Source of the DNA: Prosthecobacter sp.
GTDB taxonomy: Bacteria; Verrucomicrobiota; Verrucomicrobiia; Verrucomicrobiales; Verrucomicrobiaceae
Reading direction: 5' to 3'
Assembly (NCBI GenBank): GCA_030827515.1
Contig: JAUREI010000018.1
Location: 1 to 35,773, forward strand
DNA length: 35,773 bases
Positions 16,220 through 25,237 of this stretch are shown in pieces. The position numbers and the translations under genes were made by a program. The notes beneath the pieces were generated by a model. The model was given only the letters and a program-made list of their open reading frames with translations, had not been told where the DNA came from and made no database searches. The number at the start of each line of letters is the position of its first letter. Position 1 is the first letter of the stretch.

Positions 16220-17617
16220 TCAGGCGAGGATCTCGTGCAGGACCTTGCCGTAGCTGACCGGCACCGGGCGGTTGGCGACGTCGCGCACCTCGGTGTCGTG
16301 GCGGATGCCGAGCAGTTGGTATATCGTCGCCGCGAGGTCGTCGGGTTTGACCGGTTTTTCGGCGGGATACTCGCCGTTCTTGTCCGAGGCACCGTGGACG
16401 TGGCCGCGCTTGACGCCGCCTCCGGCAAGCAGCGCCGTGTAGCACTGAGGCCAGTGGTCGCGGCTGAAGTTCTTGTTGATGCGGGGCGTGCGACCGAACT
16501 CACCGACCCACACCACGAGGGTTGTGTCGAGCAGGCCGCGCTCGTCGAGGTCATCGAGGAAGGTGGGCAGGGTCTGCTCGGTCATCGGCATGTGGTAGGC
16601 GTCGATGATCGGGAACATGCGGGTGTCGTTGAAGCCGTGCGTGTCCCAGCCGCCGGCGGTCGTGCTCTGGCCGCCGATGCTGGGCGAGAAATTGACGGTG
16701 ACGAACTTCACCCCGGCCTCGACCAGGCGGCGGGCCAGCAGGCAGCTCTGGCCGTAGGCGGTGCGGCCATAGGCATCACGCACCTTGTCGGGCTCGCGCG
16801 TCAGGTCGAAGGCGGCGCGCAGCTTCTCGCTGTGCAGCATGGCCAGGGCCTTCTCATAGTAGCCCTCAATGCCGAGAGCCTCGGCGGAGATGTCCATGAG
16901 GCGCGTCTGGGCATCGACCAGCTTCTGCAGTTCGCGGCGTGCGCTCAGGCGTTCGTAGCTGATGCCCGGAGGCAGGCTCAGCTCCGGAAGGGCGAAGTCG
17001 GGCGCGCTGGGGTCGCGCAGGACGAAGAAGGGATCGTGTTGTTTGCCAAGGAAGCTGGCGCGCTGGCCGGGGGTGAAGGAGCCGTCGCTGACCGTCCAGG
17101 GTAAGCTGGCGGCGGTAGGGATGTCGCCCTGCACCGGCGCGAGGCGGTCGATTACCGAGGCGTAGGCGGGAAAAAGGTCGGGCGTGTCCTTGAGGCGCTG
17201 GTCGTCGCTGGGCGGCGCGTGGCCGCTCAGCGCGTAGTAACCGGCGCTGTTGTGATTCTTCATCGTGTGATGCATGGACCGGATCAGGGTGACCTTGTCC
17301 ATGATCTTCGCCGTCTTCGGCAGGCGATCGGAAACCCAGATGCCATCGGCGCTGGAGCGGATGGGCTTGTGGAACCCGCGGATGCCCTCGGGAGCGTCCG
17401 GCTTGAGGTCGAAGGTTTCCAGGTGGCTGGGGCCGCCCCACTGGAACAGGAACACGACGGACTTGGCGCGGGCGATGAGTTTGTCGGCGCCGGCTGCCTC
17501 GTTGGCGCGCAGCAGGCGCGGCTGGGTCAGGCCGAACAGGCCGAGGCCGCCGGCCGAAAGCAGACGGCGGCGTGACCAGGGGGCGGGGGAACAGGAACCG
17601 AGCAGGTCCGCGGGCAT
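16220..17617 (-). CDS. DUF1501 domain-containing protein with Tat leader
   Basis: A 465-residue protein beginning with a twin-arginine leader: WSRRRLLSAGGLGLFGLTQPRLLRA (SRR at residues 15-17). The DUF1501 core is visible throughout. KSVVFLFQWGGPSHLETFDLKPDAP is the usual start, followed by KTAKIMDKVTLIRSMHHTMKNHNSAGYYALSGHAP and GQSCLLARRLVEAGVKFVTVNF...GGWDTHGFND. It ends with VVWVGEFGRTPRINKNFSRDHWPQCYTALLAGGGVKRG and DDLAATIYQLLGIRHD. The fold is related to the alkaline-phosphatase/sulfatase superfamily, but the reaction is unknown. It has no DUF1549/DUF1553 gene beside it, unlike the copy at 21370. It starts 21 bp downstream of the MurQ fusion gene on the same strand. Confidence 0.92.
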   Translation of the reverse strand: MPADLLGSCSPAPWSRRRLLSAGGLGLFGLTQPRLLRANEAAGADKLIARAKSVVFLFQWGGPSHLETFDLKPDAPEGIRGFHKPIRSSADGIWVSDRLPKTAKIMDKVTLIRSMHHTMKNHNSAGYYALSGHAPPSDDQRLKDTPDLFPAYASVIDRLAPVQGDIPTAASLPWTVSDGSFTPGQRASFLGKQHDPFFVLRDPSAPDFALPELSLPPGISYERLSARRELQKLVDAQTRLMDISAEALGIEGYYEKALAMLHSEKLRAAFDLTREPDKVRDAYGRTAYGQSCLLARRLVEAGVKFVTVNFSPSIGGQSTTAGGWDTHGFNDTRMFPIIDAYHMPMTEQTLPTFLDDLDERGLLDTTLVVWVGEFGRTPRINKNFSRDHWPQCYTALLAGGGVKRGHVHGASDKNGEYPAEKPVKPDDLAATIYQLLGIRHDTEVRDVANRPVPVSYGKVLHEILA

Positions 17618-17638
17618 GGCAGGGGTACGCCCAAGTGA

Positions 17639-19513
17639 TCAGCGATGTTGCGGGCCGGCAAAACGCCGACCCGAAGGCTTCAGCCGGTCATGGGCGGCCT
17701 TGACGTCCCAACCGCAGGCCTGCAGGGCGGTGCGGGCGGTGTCGCGGCCGCAGCCCGTGAGTTCGTCAAGGATGCGCACGGCACGGTCGCGCAGCTTCAC
17801 GTTGGACGGGTTGAGGTCGACCATGAGGTTGCTGATCACCTTGCCTGCGCGAGTCATGGCCAGTGTTGTAATCATGTTCAGCACCAGTTTGGTGGCGGTG
17901 CCCGCCTTCAGTCGGGTTGAGCCGGTGAGCACTTCCGGTCCGACATCCGGAGCGATGATGAGGCGGGGACGCCAGGCGGAGCGTCCGAGCTTGGCGACCG
18001 CGGTTTTCAGGGCCGGGTTGAAGCAGAGCAGGACGGTGAAGGCACCGCGCGTATTGGCTTCGTGAAGGGCGCCCCAAACGAAGGGCGTGCGACCGCTGGC
18101 TGCAATGCCGACGAGAACGTCGTCGGGACCCACTCCGCGGTGGGCGATGGCGGTTGCGCCGGCCTGGACGTCGTCCTCCGCGCCCTCGACCGCGCTCCAA
18201 AGCGCCTGGCGGCCGCCGGCGATGATGCCCTGAACCTGCTCGCGCGGGGCACGAAAGGTCGGCGGAATCTCACTGGCATCGAGCACGCCGAGGCGGCCGC
18301 TGGTGCCGGCCCCCGCATAATACAGCTGACCTCCGGTCCGGAAGGCGCGCGCCACCTCGGTGACGGCGCGGGCGATGGCACGTTTTTCCTGGCGCAGGGC
18401 GGCGGGAATGCCGGCATCTTCGGCGAGCATCAGTTCGATGCCTTGGGCGGGTGAAAGTCGGTCAAGCTTCAGCGAGTGCGGGTTGCGATGTTCGGTGGGC
18501 GATTGGGTGAGCAGGGCAAGATCGGAGATGACCGGCGGCAGGAGCAGTGCGCTGGCGGGCGCAGTCGGGGCGAGGCGTGGATCGTGGTCCCAGGCACTGC
18601 GGGCCAGGGCTATGGCCCCCGTCACCGACGGTTTCTTCAGGGGTGTGAGGCGTGCACCGGGGCGATGGAGGCGGATGCGGCGGCCGACATCACGAAGGAA
18701 ACCCGGATTCTTCAGCAGGACACCGCCGTTGAAGACGAAACGCACGGGGTCTTCGGGATCCGCTAGCTTGTCGGCGCAGGCGCGGGCGTCCTCGGCGAGC
18801 ATGGCGGCGGCCTCGTCGAGAAGGCCGGCGGCGAGTGGATCGCCCCTGCGGGCGAGGGCGAAGACCGTTATCGCCAGTCCGGCGATCTCGGTCTTTGGCG
18901 CCTGCACCGACCAGGGGATGAGGTCGTCGGGCTCGTTGAACTGAAGGGCATGCAGCAGGGCGGCGCCGAGCGGGCCAAGCCGGCCGTGGCGGTCAAAATC
19001 CGCCAACACGGCGCGCAGGGCGCGTTGGCCAATGTCACAGGCGCTGCCCCGATCGCCAATGACATGTCCGCGTCCCCCGACCTTGGCTGTGCGACCGTCG
19101 GCCGACCTGCCAAAGCAACAGGAACCGGTGCCGCTCAGGACCAGCACTTCAACGGGCGTGCTTCCGCGCGGCGGGGCGGCGGCAAGGGCAGTCTCGAGGT
19201 CGCTGGTGGCCAGGCAGGGGATCCCGGGCCAGATCCTCGTGGCGGCACGGCGCAGGCGCTTGCGATCCGCCGCCGTACGCACTCCGGCCATGCCCAGGCA
19301 GACGGCGTCCGGTTGGCGAGGCAGGGAGGCCGCAAGTTCGCGCAGGTGCCACAGGAGTTCGCGATCGGATAGCAGGGGCAGAACGGCCGGACCGCGCTGC
19401 CATTCGGCCAAGACGTGGCCGCAGGCGTCGGTGAGCAGCACCGTGGTGCGCGTGCCTCCGCCTTCCACCCCCAGGAAGCAGGGTGGGCGGGGGTGGCGGG
19501 AAGCCTGGTGCAT
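17639..19513 (-). CDS. murQ: Fusion: BadF/BcrA-type N-acetylhexosamine kinase + N-acetylmuramic acid 6-phosphate etherase
   Basis: A 624-residue two-domain protein. Residues about 11-305 are a BadF/BadG/BcrA-type sugar kinase: phosphate loop GVEGGGTRTTVLLTD, VLSGTGSCCFGR, GGRGHVIGDRGSACDIG and VRFVFNGGVLLKN. Residues about 336-624 are a MurQ etherase: TEHRNPHSLKLDRLS, YYAGAGTSGRLGVLDASEIPPTF, EGAEDD and DVGPEVLTGSTRLKAGTATKLVLNMI. The catalytic glutamates are E415 and E446, 31 apart as in E. coli MurQ (E83, E114). A Pro/Ala/Leu-rich linker joins the domains. Together they would phosphorylate MurNAc and then cleave the lactyl ether of MurNAc-6-P to GlcNAc-6-P. The kinase also fits the MurK type that acts on GlcNAc; that choice is open. 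The frame is continuous, with no stop or shift between domains. Confidence 0.9.
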   Translation of the reverse strand: MHQASRHPRPPCFLGVEGGGTRTTVLLTDACGHVLAEWQRGPAVLPLLSDRELLWHLRELAASLPRQPDAVCLGMAGVRTAADRKRLRRAATRIWPGIPCLATSDLETALAAAPPRGSTPVEVLVLSGTGSCCFGRSADGRTAKVGGRGHVIGDRGSACDIGQRALRAVLADFDRHGRLGPLGAALLHALQFNEPDDLIPWSVQAPKTEIAGLAITVFALARRGDPLAAGLLDEAAAMLAEDARACADKLADPEDPVRFVFNGGVLLKNPGFLRDVGRRIRLHRPGARLTPLKKPSVTGAIALARSAWDHDPRLAPTAPASALLLPPVISDLALLTQSPTEHRNPHSLKLDRLSPAQGIELMLAEDAGIPAALRQEKRAIARAVTEVARAFRTGGQLYYAGAGTSGRLGVLDASEIPPTFRAPREQVQGIIAGGRQALWSAVEGAEDDVQAGATAIAHRGVGPDDVLVGIAASGRTPFVWGALHEANTRGAFTVLLCFNPALKTAVAKLGRSAWRPRLIIAPDVGPEVLTGSTRLKAGTATKLVLNMITTLAMTRAGKVISNLMVDLNPSNVKLRDRAVRILDELTGCGRDTARTALQACGWDVKAAHDRLKPSGRRFAGPQHR

Positions 19514-19566
19514 GACAGGCCCAGACTAAGCGCAGAAGGCGCCTCTGGCAACCGGCCGGCTGTGGA

Positions 19567-20637
19567 TCAACCCAGCAGGGGCAGGGTGCGTTTTTCGCTG
19601 GCGCTGGCGAAGGCGGTGTCAACGATTTGCTGGCCGATGCGGCTGATCTCCAGCGTCAGCGGCCCGATCAGCGGCGCACCGGTCTCGAGGTGGTGCAGGA
19701 CGTGCTCGATCGGGTTGCGGTTGGGGGCCGTCGGCGGGTCAACAGGCACCTCAAAACCTTCGGGTCGCTCCCGCGTCTGAACACGGATCTGGCGGGCGTA
19801 GTCGTAGCAGGAGATCGTGCCGGCGGTCCCGCGCAGGACAAAGCCGCACATTGGCTGCGGCTGATGGGTCCACGGGTCTGTGAAGGTACCCCAGCGGGTT
19901 TCGCTCTTGCTCAGACCACCGGCGTAGCGAATGACCGCGACGCTGTGCTCGTCGACCTCCAGAGAGCCGGGGCGGTGCCAGGTGCAGGTGACTTCCAGGG
20001 GCACCCTGCCGCCCAGGTGCCAGGAGCCAAGGGTGGCACCGTAGCCCATGTAATCCAGCAGGGAACCGCCCCCTTGGTCGGCCCGATAAAACCAGCTCGC
20101 CGCCTTTTCCTCCGCCGTTGGCTCCTTCTCCAGTTTGTCGGCGCCGTGATACAGCGGTCCTCGGTTGCCCCCGAGGTGGTGGAATTCCAGCACCTCGCCA
20201 ATTCGCCCTTCGCGGATGAGACGGTGAGCCGTCTGCTGGCCGGCGTCCCACACCAGCGGCCAGTTGACGGCCAGCAGCCTGCCGGTGCCCGCCATGGTAG
20301 CCGACATGGCATCCGCCTCAGCGAGCGAGGCGGCAAAAGGCTTTTCAAGAATCACATGGACCCCGAAGGGTGCGACCTTCGCCACCCACTCGCCGTGCCG
20401 GGAGGCGGCCGGGCACAGCAGCACCAGATCGGGTTGAGTCTGTTCCAGGCAGGCCCGGTAGTCGGTGAACACCCGGTCCGGACCTAGGCCAAACCGCTGC
20501 GCCGCATCGACCATCCTCCCAGGCTGTTCATCGGCAACGCCGACAAGATCGACGTTCGGATGCTCGAAGGCCTGCCGGAGCAGGTCGCCCATGTGAAAAT
20601 GATCAAAATTGATGCCTGCAATGCGCCAGCGTTTCAT
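19567..20637 (-). CDS. Gfo/Idh/MocA family oxidoreductase (cytoplasmic)
   Basis: A 356-residue protein without signal peptide; the ATG at 20635-20637 gives MKRWRIAGINFDHFHMGDLLRQAFEH, a Rossmann start close to those of family members that begin with (I/V)AGINFDH. The domain continues with VDLVGVADEQPGRM, a nucleotide-binding beta strand, and QPDLVLLCPAASRHGEWVAKVAPFGVHVILEKPFAAS, where EKP is the active-site loop. The C-terminal alpha/beta domain follows: GRIGEVLEFHHLGGNRGPLYH, LLDYMGYGATLGSWHLGG, then ETRWGTFTDPWTHQPQPMCGF. These enzymes use NAD(P) on sugars or inositols; the substrate is unknown. The gene is 53 bp upstream of the MurQ fusion on the same strand. Confidence 0.9.
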   Translation of the reverse strand: MKRWRIAGINFDHFHMGDLLRQAFEHPNVDLVGVADEQPGRMVDAAQRFGLGPDRVFTDYRACLEQTQPDLVLLCPAASRHGEWVAKVAPFGVHVILEKPFAASLAEADAMSATMAGTGRLLAVNWPLVWDAGQQTAHRLIREGRIGEVLEFHHLGGNRGPLYHGADKLEKEPTAEEKAASWFYRADQGGGSLLDYMGYGATLGSWHLGGRVPLEVTCTWHRPGSLEVDEHSVAVIRYAGGLSKSETRWGTFTDPWTHQPQPMCGFVLRGTAGTISCYDYARQIRVQTRERPEGFEVPVDPPTAPNRNPIEHVLHHLETGAPLIGPLTLEISRIGQQIVDTAFASASEKRTLPLLG

Positions 20638-21369
20638 GCGCGCGCATTGAACGGCAGATGAGGCCGGATGAAAAGCCTTTCCCTTGCATTCCCTGCGCCG
20701 CCGATGAGCCACTCCCGACTTTTTAGCAGTCCGGCAGCGGTCATTCACAGGTTATTCACACGCGCGACCTGATATGAACAGGAGCGGTCTTTGGCGTCGC
20801 AAGGGCCCTGGTGCGGGCCCAAGCCGGCTCCCGCTGGCGTCTGGAAAAGTTCATGGAACATTGAATCTAGCGCAGTGGAACACGGCGATTTCGTCACCTT
20901 GACGAGGCGTTGTCGAACCGCCGGCGGCGGCAGAACCGTCTCTCTTGAGAAATTGCCCCGCGGTGAGTCAATGATTCATAAACCGCCTAAAATCAATGAA
21001 CTGAGACGATTTCATTAAGTCTTCCAAAGGGCTTGCAAAGTCAAGGTATCCAAACGGGCTGGACGATCCGATCCATCCCTCAGGGGGGATCCAAATCCGG
21101 TCAGGAACGGCGGGGGCTGGCGGCGGTCCGTGGACTGCAACGGTGAAGAACGCCGGGTGGACCGCCAAAGGACCGCAGCTTTTGGGGACGACTGCAACCC
21201 GGGTGGCGCTTCGTGTCCGGTTGGTTCTCAACGGTTTCTTCACAGCCCCTTTCCTTGGATCAGGGCTTGAAAATCAGGTAAATCCGCGGGCAGCGGCACC
21301 GTTGGTTCCGGGCAGAAAGAAAGCGGCTCCGCCGGGGGGCGGAGCCGCGGGAGGGGCTGGCTGCCAGGG
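20638..21369. other. 732-bp gene-free stretch between two minus-strand genes
   Basis: No coding sequence convinces me: open frames exist on both strands (for example 20791-21018 and 20968-21243) but none resembles a family or has a good ribosome site. Features seen: two DnaA-box-like 9-mers in tandem (TCATTCACA 20741-20749, TTATTCACA 20752-20760), an AT-rich patch around 20968-21020, an 8-bp inverted repeat GGCGGTCC/GGACCGCC (21122-21129, 21159-21166), and the terminator at 21314-21348. The promoter of the 19567-20637 gene should lie here. Confidence 0.5.
21314..21348 (-). terminator. Rho-independent terminator of the DUF1501 gene
   Basis: Read on the minus strand, GCGGCTCCGCC pairs perfectly with GGCGGAGCCGC (plus-strand 21323-21333 and 21338-21348, 4-nt loop). 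The stem is followed by TTTCTTTC (21315-21322). It lies 21 bp after the DUF1501 stop codon, so its placement is as expected. Confidence 0.85.
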
Positions 21370-22683
21370 TTAGGCGAAGACGCTGGTGAGCGGTTGGCCC
21401 TTGTCAGCAATGGTGAAGGGGCGCTTGCTCGGGCTGTAAACCACCTGGTCGAGCGGCAGGCCGAGTGCGAAGGCAATGGTGGCGTTGAAGTCCTGAATCT
21501 TCACCTTGTCGGCGACGACTTCGCGTCCCTCGGCGTCCGTCTGGCCGTGGACATGACCGCCGCGGACACCGCCGCCGAACATGGCGGCGGAGAAGGCCTT
21601 CGGGTAGTGGTCGCGACCGACGTTCTGGTTGATGTCAGGAGTGCGACCGAATTCGGTGGCGACGACCACAAGGGTTTCCTCCAGCAGTCCGCGCTGGTGG
21701 AGGTCGTCGATCAGGGTGGCGAGGCCGCGGTCGAGGGTTTCGCAGAGCTCGGGCACGCGCACGAAGTTGGCGTTGTGGGTGTCCCAGCCGCCGAGGGAGA
21801 CCTCGACGAAGCGGACGCCGCGTTCGACAAGGCGTCGGGCGAGCAGGCAGCCCTGGCCGAAGGGCGTGCGGCCGTAGGCGGCGCGCAGGTCGGCGCTTTC
21901 CTCGGTGAGTTCAAAGGCCTTGAGATCCTCGGATCGCATCATGGCGATGGCATCGTCGTACATGTCGGCGTAGGCCTTGACGTTGCGATGGGGGAAGGTG
22001 CTGCGGAAGTCGGCGTCCAGGTCGGCGGCGAGGCGCAGGCGGGCGTCAAACTTCTCTTGCGTGAGACCGGAGGGGGGCTTGACATTCTTGAGCCCAGATT
22101 CGGGGTTGTTGACGAACAGCGGGCTCTGGGCGGCGGGGAAGAAGCCGGCACCGGGGTGGCGGCTGTCGTTGCCGACGTAGACGTATTTCGGCAGGGTGCT
22201 GTTGCCGCCGCCCTGGAAGACATTCAGCCAGGCGCCCATGCCGGGATGACGGATGGTGCCGCGCAGCTCGTAGCTGGTGTGCATCATGTAGTTGCCCTGC
22301 TCATGGGCACCCTGGGTGGAGCTGAGCGAGCGGAAGATCGTGCCATGGTGCATCTGCTTCGCGGTGAGCGGCAGGTTTTCCGCGAGCTGGACGCCGTCGG
22401 CGCTGGTCCGGATGGCCTTGGTGGGGCCGCCGGTCTCGGTGCCGGGTTTGGGATCCCAGGTGTCCAGATGGGTCTGTCCCCCGCTCATGTAGAGGTAAAT
22501 GACATTCTTCGCGGTGGCCGCCTGGCGCAGCTTGGAGGACTGTTCGAAGGCGGCAAAGGACCGGCTGGACAGCGAATGGCCAAGCAGGCCGACGCCGAGC
22601 AGGGAGGAGGCCGTCTTGGCGGCAAAGTCGCGGCGGCTGATGTCACCGGAGCGAAGCAGTTTGGAGGCGAGTTCGTGTTTCAT
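21370..22683 (-). CDS. DUF1501 domain-containing protein with Tat leader, paired with DUF1549/1553 gene
   Basis: A 437-residue protein with a Tat-type N-terminus: KLLRSGDISRRDFAAKTASSLLGVGLLG (SRRDF at residues 16-20). The DUF1501 blocks are KNVIYLYMSGGQTHLDTWDPKPGTE, KQMHHGTIFRSLSSTQGAHEQGNYMMHTSY, GQGCLLARRLVERGVRFVEVSLGGWDTHNANF, VVVATEFGRTPDINQNVGRDHYPKAFSAAMFGGGVRGGHVHG and DFNATIAFALGLPLDQVV. It starts 39 bp downstream of the DUF1549/DUF1553 gene on the same strand. This pair is repeatedly found together in planctomycetes and verrucomicrobia and is thought to act at the cell surface; no enzymatic activity is established. The two DUF1501 copies in this window are clearly different from each other. 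Confidence 0.92.
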   Translation of the reverse strand: MKHELASKLLRSGDISRRDFAAKTASSLLGVGLLGHSLSSRSFAAFEQSSKLRQAATAKNVIYLYMSGGQTHLDTWDPKPGTETGGPTKAIRTSADGVQLAENLPLTAKQMHHGTIFRSLSSTQGAHEQGNYMMHTSYELRGTIRHPGMGAWLNVFQGGGNSTLPKYVYVGNDSRHPGAGFFPAAQSPLFVNNPESGLKNVKPPSGLTQEKFDARLRLAADLDADFRSTFPHRNVKAYADMYDDAIAMMRSEDLKAFELTEESADLRAAYGRTPFGQGCLLARRLVERGVRFVEVSLGGWDTHNANFVRVPELCETLDRGLATLIDDLHQRGLLEETLVVVATEFGRTPDINQNVGRDHYPKAFSAAMFGGGVRGGHVHGQTDAEGREVVADKVKIQDFNATIAFALGLPLDQVVYSPSKRPFTIADKGQPLTSVFA

Positions 22684-22722
22684 GGCGGTATCGGGGAGTG
22701 CGGGGGACGGTGGTGCGGGCTC

Positions 22723-25155
22723 TTACTGGATGAAGATGAATTGCTGGGTGTTGAGCAGGGCGTAAATGAGGTCCTCAATCTGGGTGAGCCCCTGGTCGCC
22801 GGCCTTGCCCCAGATTTCCTTCTCACGGGCCGTTGGCGGCCGCGAAAGCAGGGCCAGGTAGGCGGCCTCGACCTTGTCGTCGGCATAGGGCGCCTTGCGG
22901 ATGGACAACATGAGCTGGCTGTGGCGGTGGAGGATGTTTGGCAGCAGGTTGCCGTTCATCATGAACAGGCTCTGCGGCACACTGGCGTCGGTGTTGGCGT
23001 TCTCGATCGTCTCACGATCGCTCTGGCCAAAGTCGCGCAGCGGATGGCCGCGCGGGGCGGGGCTCTGCTCCTCGGCGGCACGCACGTAGGTGCGGTTTTG
23101 CAGGTCGCGGGAGCGATAGTAGTCCTTGAGTTCCTTGTCGGTCAATCCGTAGAAGGTGGCCTCCTCGGCGTATTCCGCTCGCGTCGCTTCCTCGCGCTCC
23201 CGGCGTTGTTCGCGAGTCAGTTCCTCCCGGTCATAGCCGGGGATGCTGACACGCTCGGCGCGCACGCCGCCGGACATCATCATGGTGTCGCCGGCCATGG
23301 CGGCAGGCACCTCCGTTCCTTCCGCGCCGGCGGCACCAGCGAATGGTTTGCCGGTCACTTTCTCGTAGAGCTTCTTGTGGCCGGCGACAAGAATTTCCTG
23401 GGTCGAGGTGCGCCTGCCCTCGTTCTGGATTTCGTTGACCTGGCGACGCAGTTCATCGACCTGCTTGCGCGCCTCGGTGACCTTGGCGACGGCGGCATCG
23501 CGCTCAGGACCGGCCTTGAGCATGTCGGCCGCTTCCTCCAGATCCTTGTGGCGGACCCGGGCCTCGAGGTAAAGTTTTTGGGCGGCCTCGGTGCGATCGC
23601 GGTTGCGGTCATAAACTGCGGCGCTGGCCTTGATGCCGCGCAGGGCTTCCTCCGCCGTGAGGGAGTCGACGCCGTCGGCGTTCTTGCGGGCCTGCTGGAT
23701 GCGTTGTTCGGCATCCTCGCGCAGGCGCAGGTTTGGCATGTCCGGGTCTGGGTTGATCAGGGTGACGAAGGAGTCCCACATCTGTTCGGCGCTCATCCTG
23801 CGCAGCAGCGGGCCGGTGAAGTGATAGGCGACGCCGGGGGCAATGTCCTCGCGGGTGACCTGGCGCTGGTAGGCGGAGGTGTTGAAGAGCACGCGCAGGT
23901 AGGCCTTCATGTCGTAGCCGAGTTCCTTCATCAGACCCTCCAGATGGGCCTGCAATTCGGGGATCATCGGCGTGGTGGTGTCCATCAGCTCGTCAAGCGG
24001 CTCGATGAGCGCGAGTCCAAAGGCCTTTTTCCACAGGCGGTTGGCGATGACCGTGGTGAAACGCGGGTTGTCGGCCGAGGTCATCCAGCGGGCGTAGGCC
24101 TGCAACGGGGTTTCGCCGGGCTGGGTCTGGCATTCGTGGCCCATCATGACCGCGGCCTCGACCGTGGAGCGCGGCTTGGCATCCGTGTATTGATAGTCGT
24201 GGGGCAGGGTCGGACGGCGGTCGCGCGAGCCGACGGCGGTGTAGCGCATCGTGTTGCGCACATCGGTCATGGCCTCCTGATAGTTGCGCTGTTCACGGCG
24301 CATCTTCTGCCGCGCCTCGTCGCGCTGGCGGCTGACCTCGGCGACCTGGGCCTTGTACTCCTGCTCGAGTTTGGCCCATTCCGCATCGCTCATCTCGCGG
24401 GTCTTGCGCGGGCGGGCCGGCTCCTTGAACTGGGCGCGCAGCGATGCCTCCTGGCCGCGCAGGAGGTCGCGCACCTCGTCGATTGAACCGCCATAGTAGT
24501 CCTGGGTGTCGACCCCGTAGGTGTAAGCCGCCATCTGGTAAAACTGCATCTGCGACCACTTGTCGAAGGGGTGATTGTGACACTGGGCGCACTCAATGCG
24601 GGTACCGAGGAAGACGCGGACGGTGTTGGCCATGTTGTCGAGCGGCATGCCGCGGTCGCGCATGTAGTAGCCAATGGCACCGTTGTCCCAGGCCTTGCCC
24701 TGGGAAGCGACGAGTTCCCGCACCAGCGTGTCATAGCTCTTGTTGGCACGCAGGGCATCCTTCAGGTAGCCGGCGTAGGCGGCCCCGGTGATCGGGCCTG
24801 CCTGCTGGCCGTTGGTCTGCAGGCGCAGGACGTCGGCCCAGTAATTGTAGAAATGCTGCACATACCCCTCGGAGGCGAGAAGCTTGTCGATCAGTTTGGC
24901 CCGCTTGGCGGGATCTTTCGAATCGAGGAAATCCCCGGTTTCACGAGTGGTTGGGATGCGGCCGATGAGGTCGAGGTGGATGCGGCGCACAAAGGTGGCA
25001 TCATCGACTTCCGGATTGCCCTGCAGGCCGTGTTTTTTCCATTCGGCTTCCAGCAGGGTGTCAATCCGCCGGGCGGCCTCCGCAGGAGCAGGGGCGGATT
25101 GCAGGCCGACGGCGGCCAGAAGGGTAAGGATGGCGAACAGGCACGGAACTTTCAT
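22723..25155 (-). CDS. DUF1549 and DUF1553 domain-containing secreted protein
   Basis: An 810-residue protein with a signal peptide (KVPCLFAILTLLAAVGLQSAPA); the ATG at 25153-25155 is chosen for it, a further in-frame start lying 10 codons upstream. DUF1549 follows: VRRIHLDLIGRIPTTRE, with KLLASEGYVQHFYNYWADVLRL. The CxxCH motif C189-A-Q-C192-H193 sits in TRIECAQCHNHPFDKW, a typical position for this family. A middle region rich in Glu/Gln/Arg (about residues 255-300 and 540-600) is probably coiled coil. DUF1553 follows: NPRFTTVIANRLWKKAFG, LFNTSAYQRQV and MSAEQMWDS, with the C-terminal DFGQSDRETIENANTDASVPQSLFMMNGN. The protein is likely periplasmic; its reaction is unknown. Confidence 0.93.
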   Translation of the reverse strand: MKVPCLFAILTLLAAVGLQSAPAPAEAARRIDTLLEAEWKKHGLQGNPEVDDATFVRRIHLDLIGRIPTTRETGDFLDSKDPAKRAKLIDKLLASEGYVQHFYNYWADVLRLQTNGQQAGPITGAAYAGYLKDALRANKSYDTLVRELVASQGKAWDNGAIGYYMRDRGMPLDNMANTVRVFLGTRIECAQCHNHPFDKWSQMQFYQMAAYTYGVDTQDYYGGSIDEVRDLLRGQEASLRAQFKEPARPRKTREMSDAEWAKLEQEYKAQVAEVSRQRDEARQKMRREQRNYQEAMTDVRNTMRYTAVGSRDRRPTLPHDYQYTDAKPRSTVEAAVMMGHECQTQPGETPLQAYARWMTSADNPRFTTVIANRLWKKAFGLALIEPLDELMDTTTPMIPELQAHLEGLMKELGYDMKAYLRVLFNTSAYQRQVTREDIAPGVAYHFTGPLLRRMSAEQMWDSFVTLINPDPDMPNLRLREDAEQRIQQARKNADGVDSLTAEEALRGIKASAAVYDRNRDRTEAAQKLYLEARVRHKDLEEAADMLKAGPERDAAVAKVTEARKQVDELRRQVNEIQNEGRRTSTQEILVAGHKKLYEKVTGKPFAGAAGAEGTEVPAAMAGDTMMMSGGVRAERVSIPGYDREELTREQRREREEATRAEYAEEATFYGLTDKELKDYYRSRDLQNRTYVRAAEEQSPAPRGHPLRDFGQSDRETIENANTDASVPQSLFMMNGNLLPNILHRHSQLMLSIRKAPYADDKVEAAYLALLSRPPTAREKEIWGKAGDQGLTQIEDLIYALLNTQQFIFIQ

Positions 25156-25237
25156 CACCCGCGTATAACGCCAAGCATGGCTCACTTTATCTCAAACCAG
25201 AATAAATCGCGGGTCTTGGGGCCGGCCGCGGTGACGC

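Noticed and set aside
19560-19568. TGTGGATCA as a DnaA box
   Set aside because: One mismatch to the reverse consensus, single copy, overlapping the end of a gene; expected by chance.
20968-21243. A 91-codon open frame on the minus strand in the gene-free stretch
   Set aside because: No ribosome site, no recognisable motif, and Pro-rich composition like random high-GC sequence.
21394-24486. A 1030-codon open frame on the plus strand
   Set aside because: It lies antisense to the DUF1501 and DUF1549/1553 genes; the protein is Gly/Val/Ala/His-rich with no family motif. This is the mirror frame expected at high GC.
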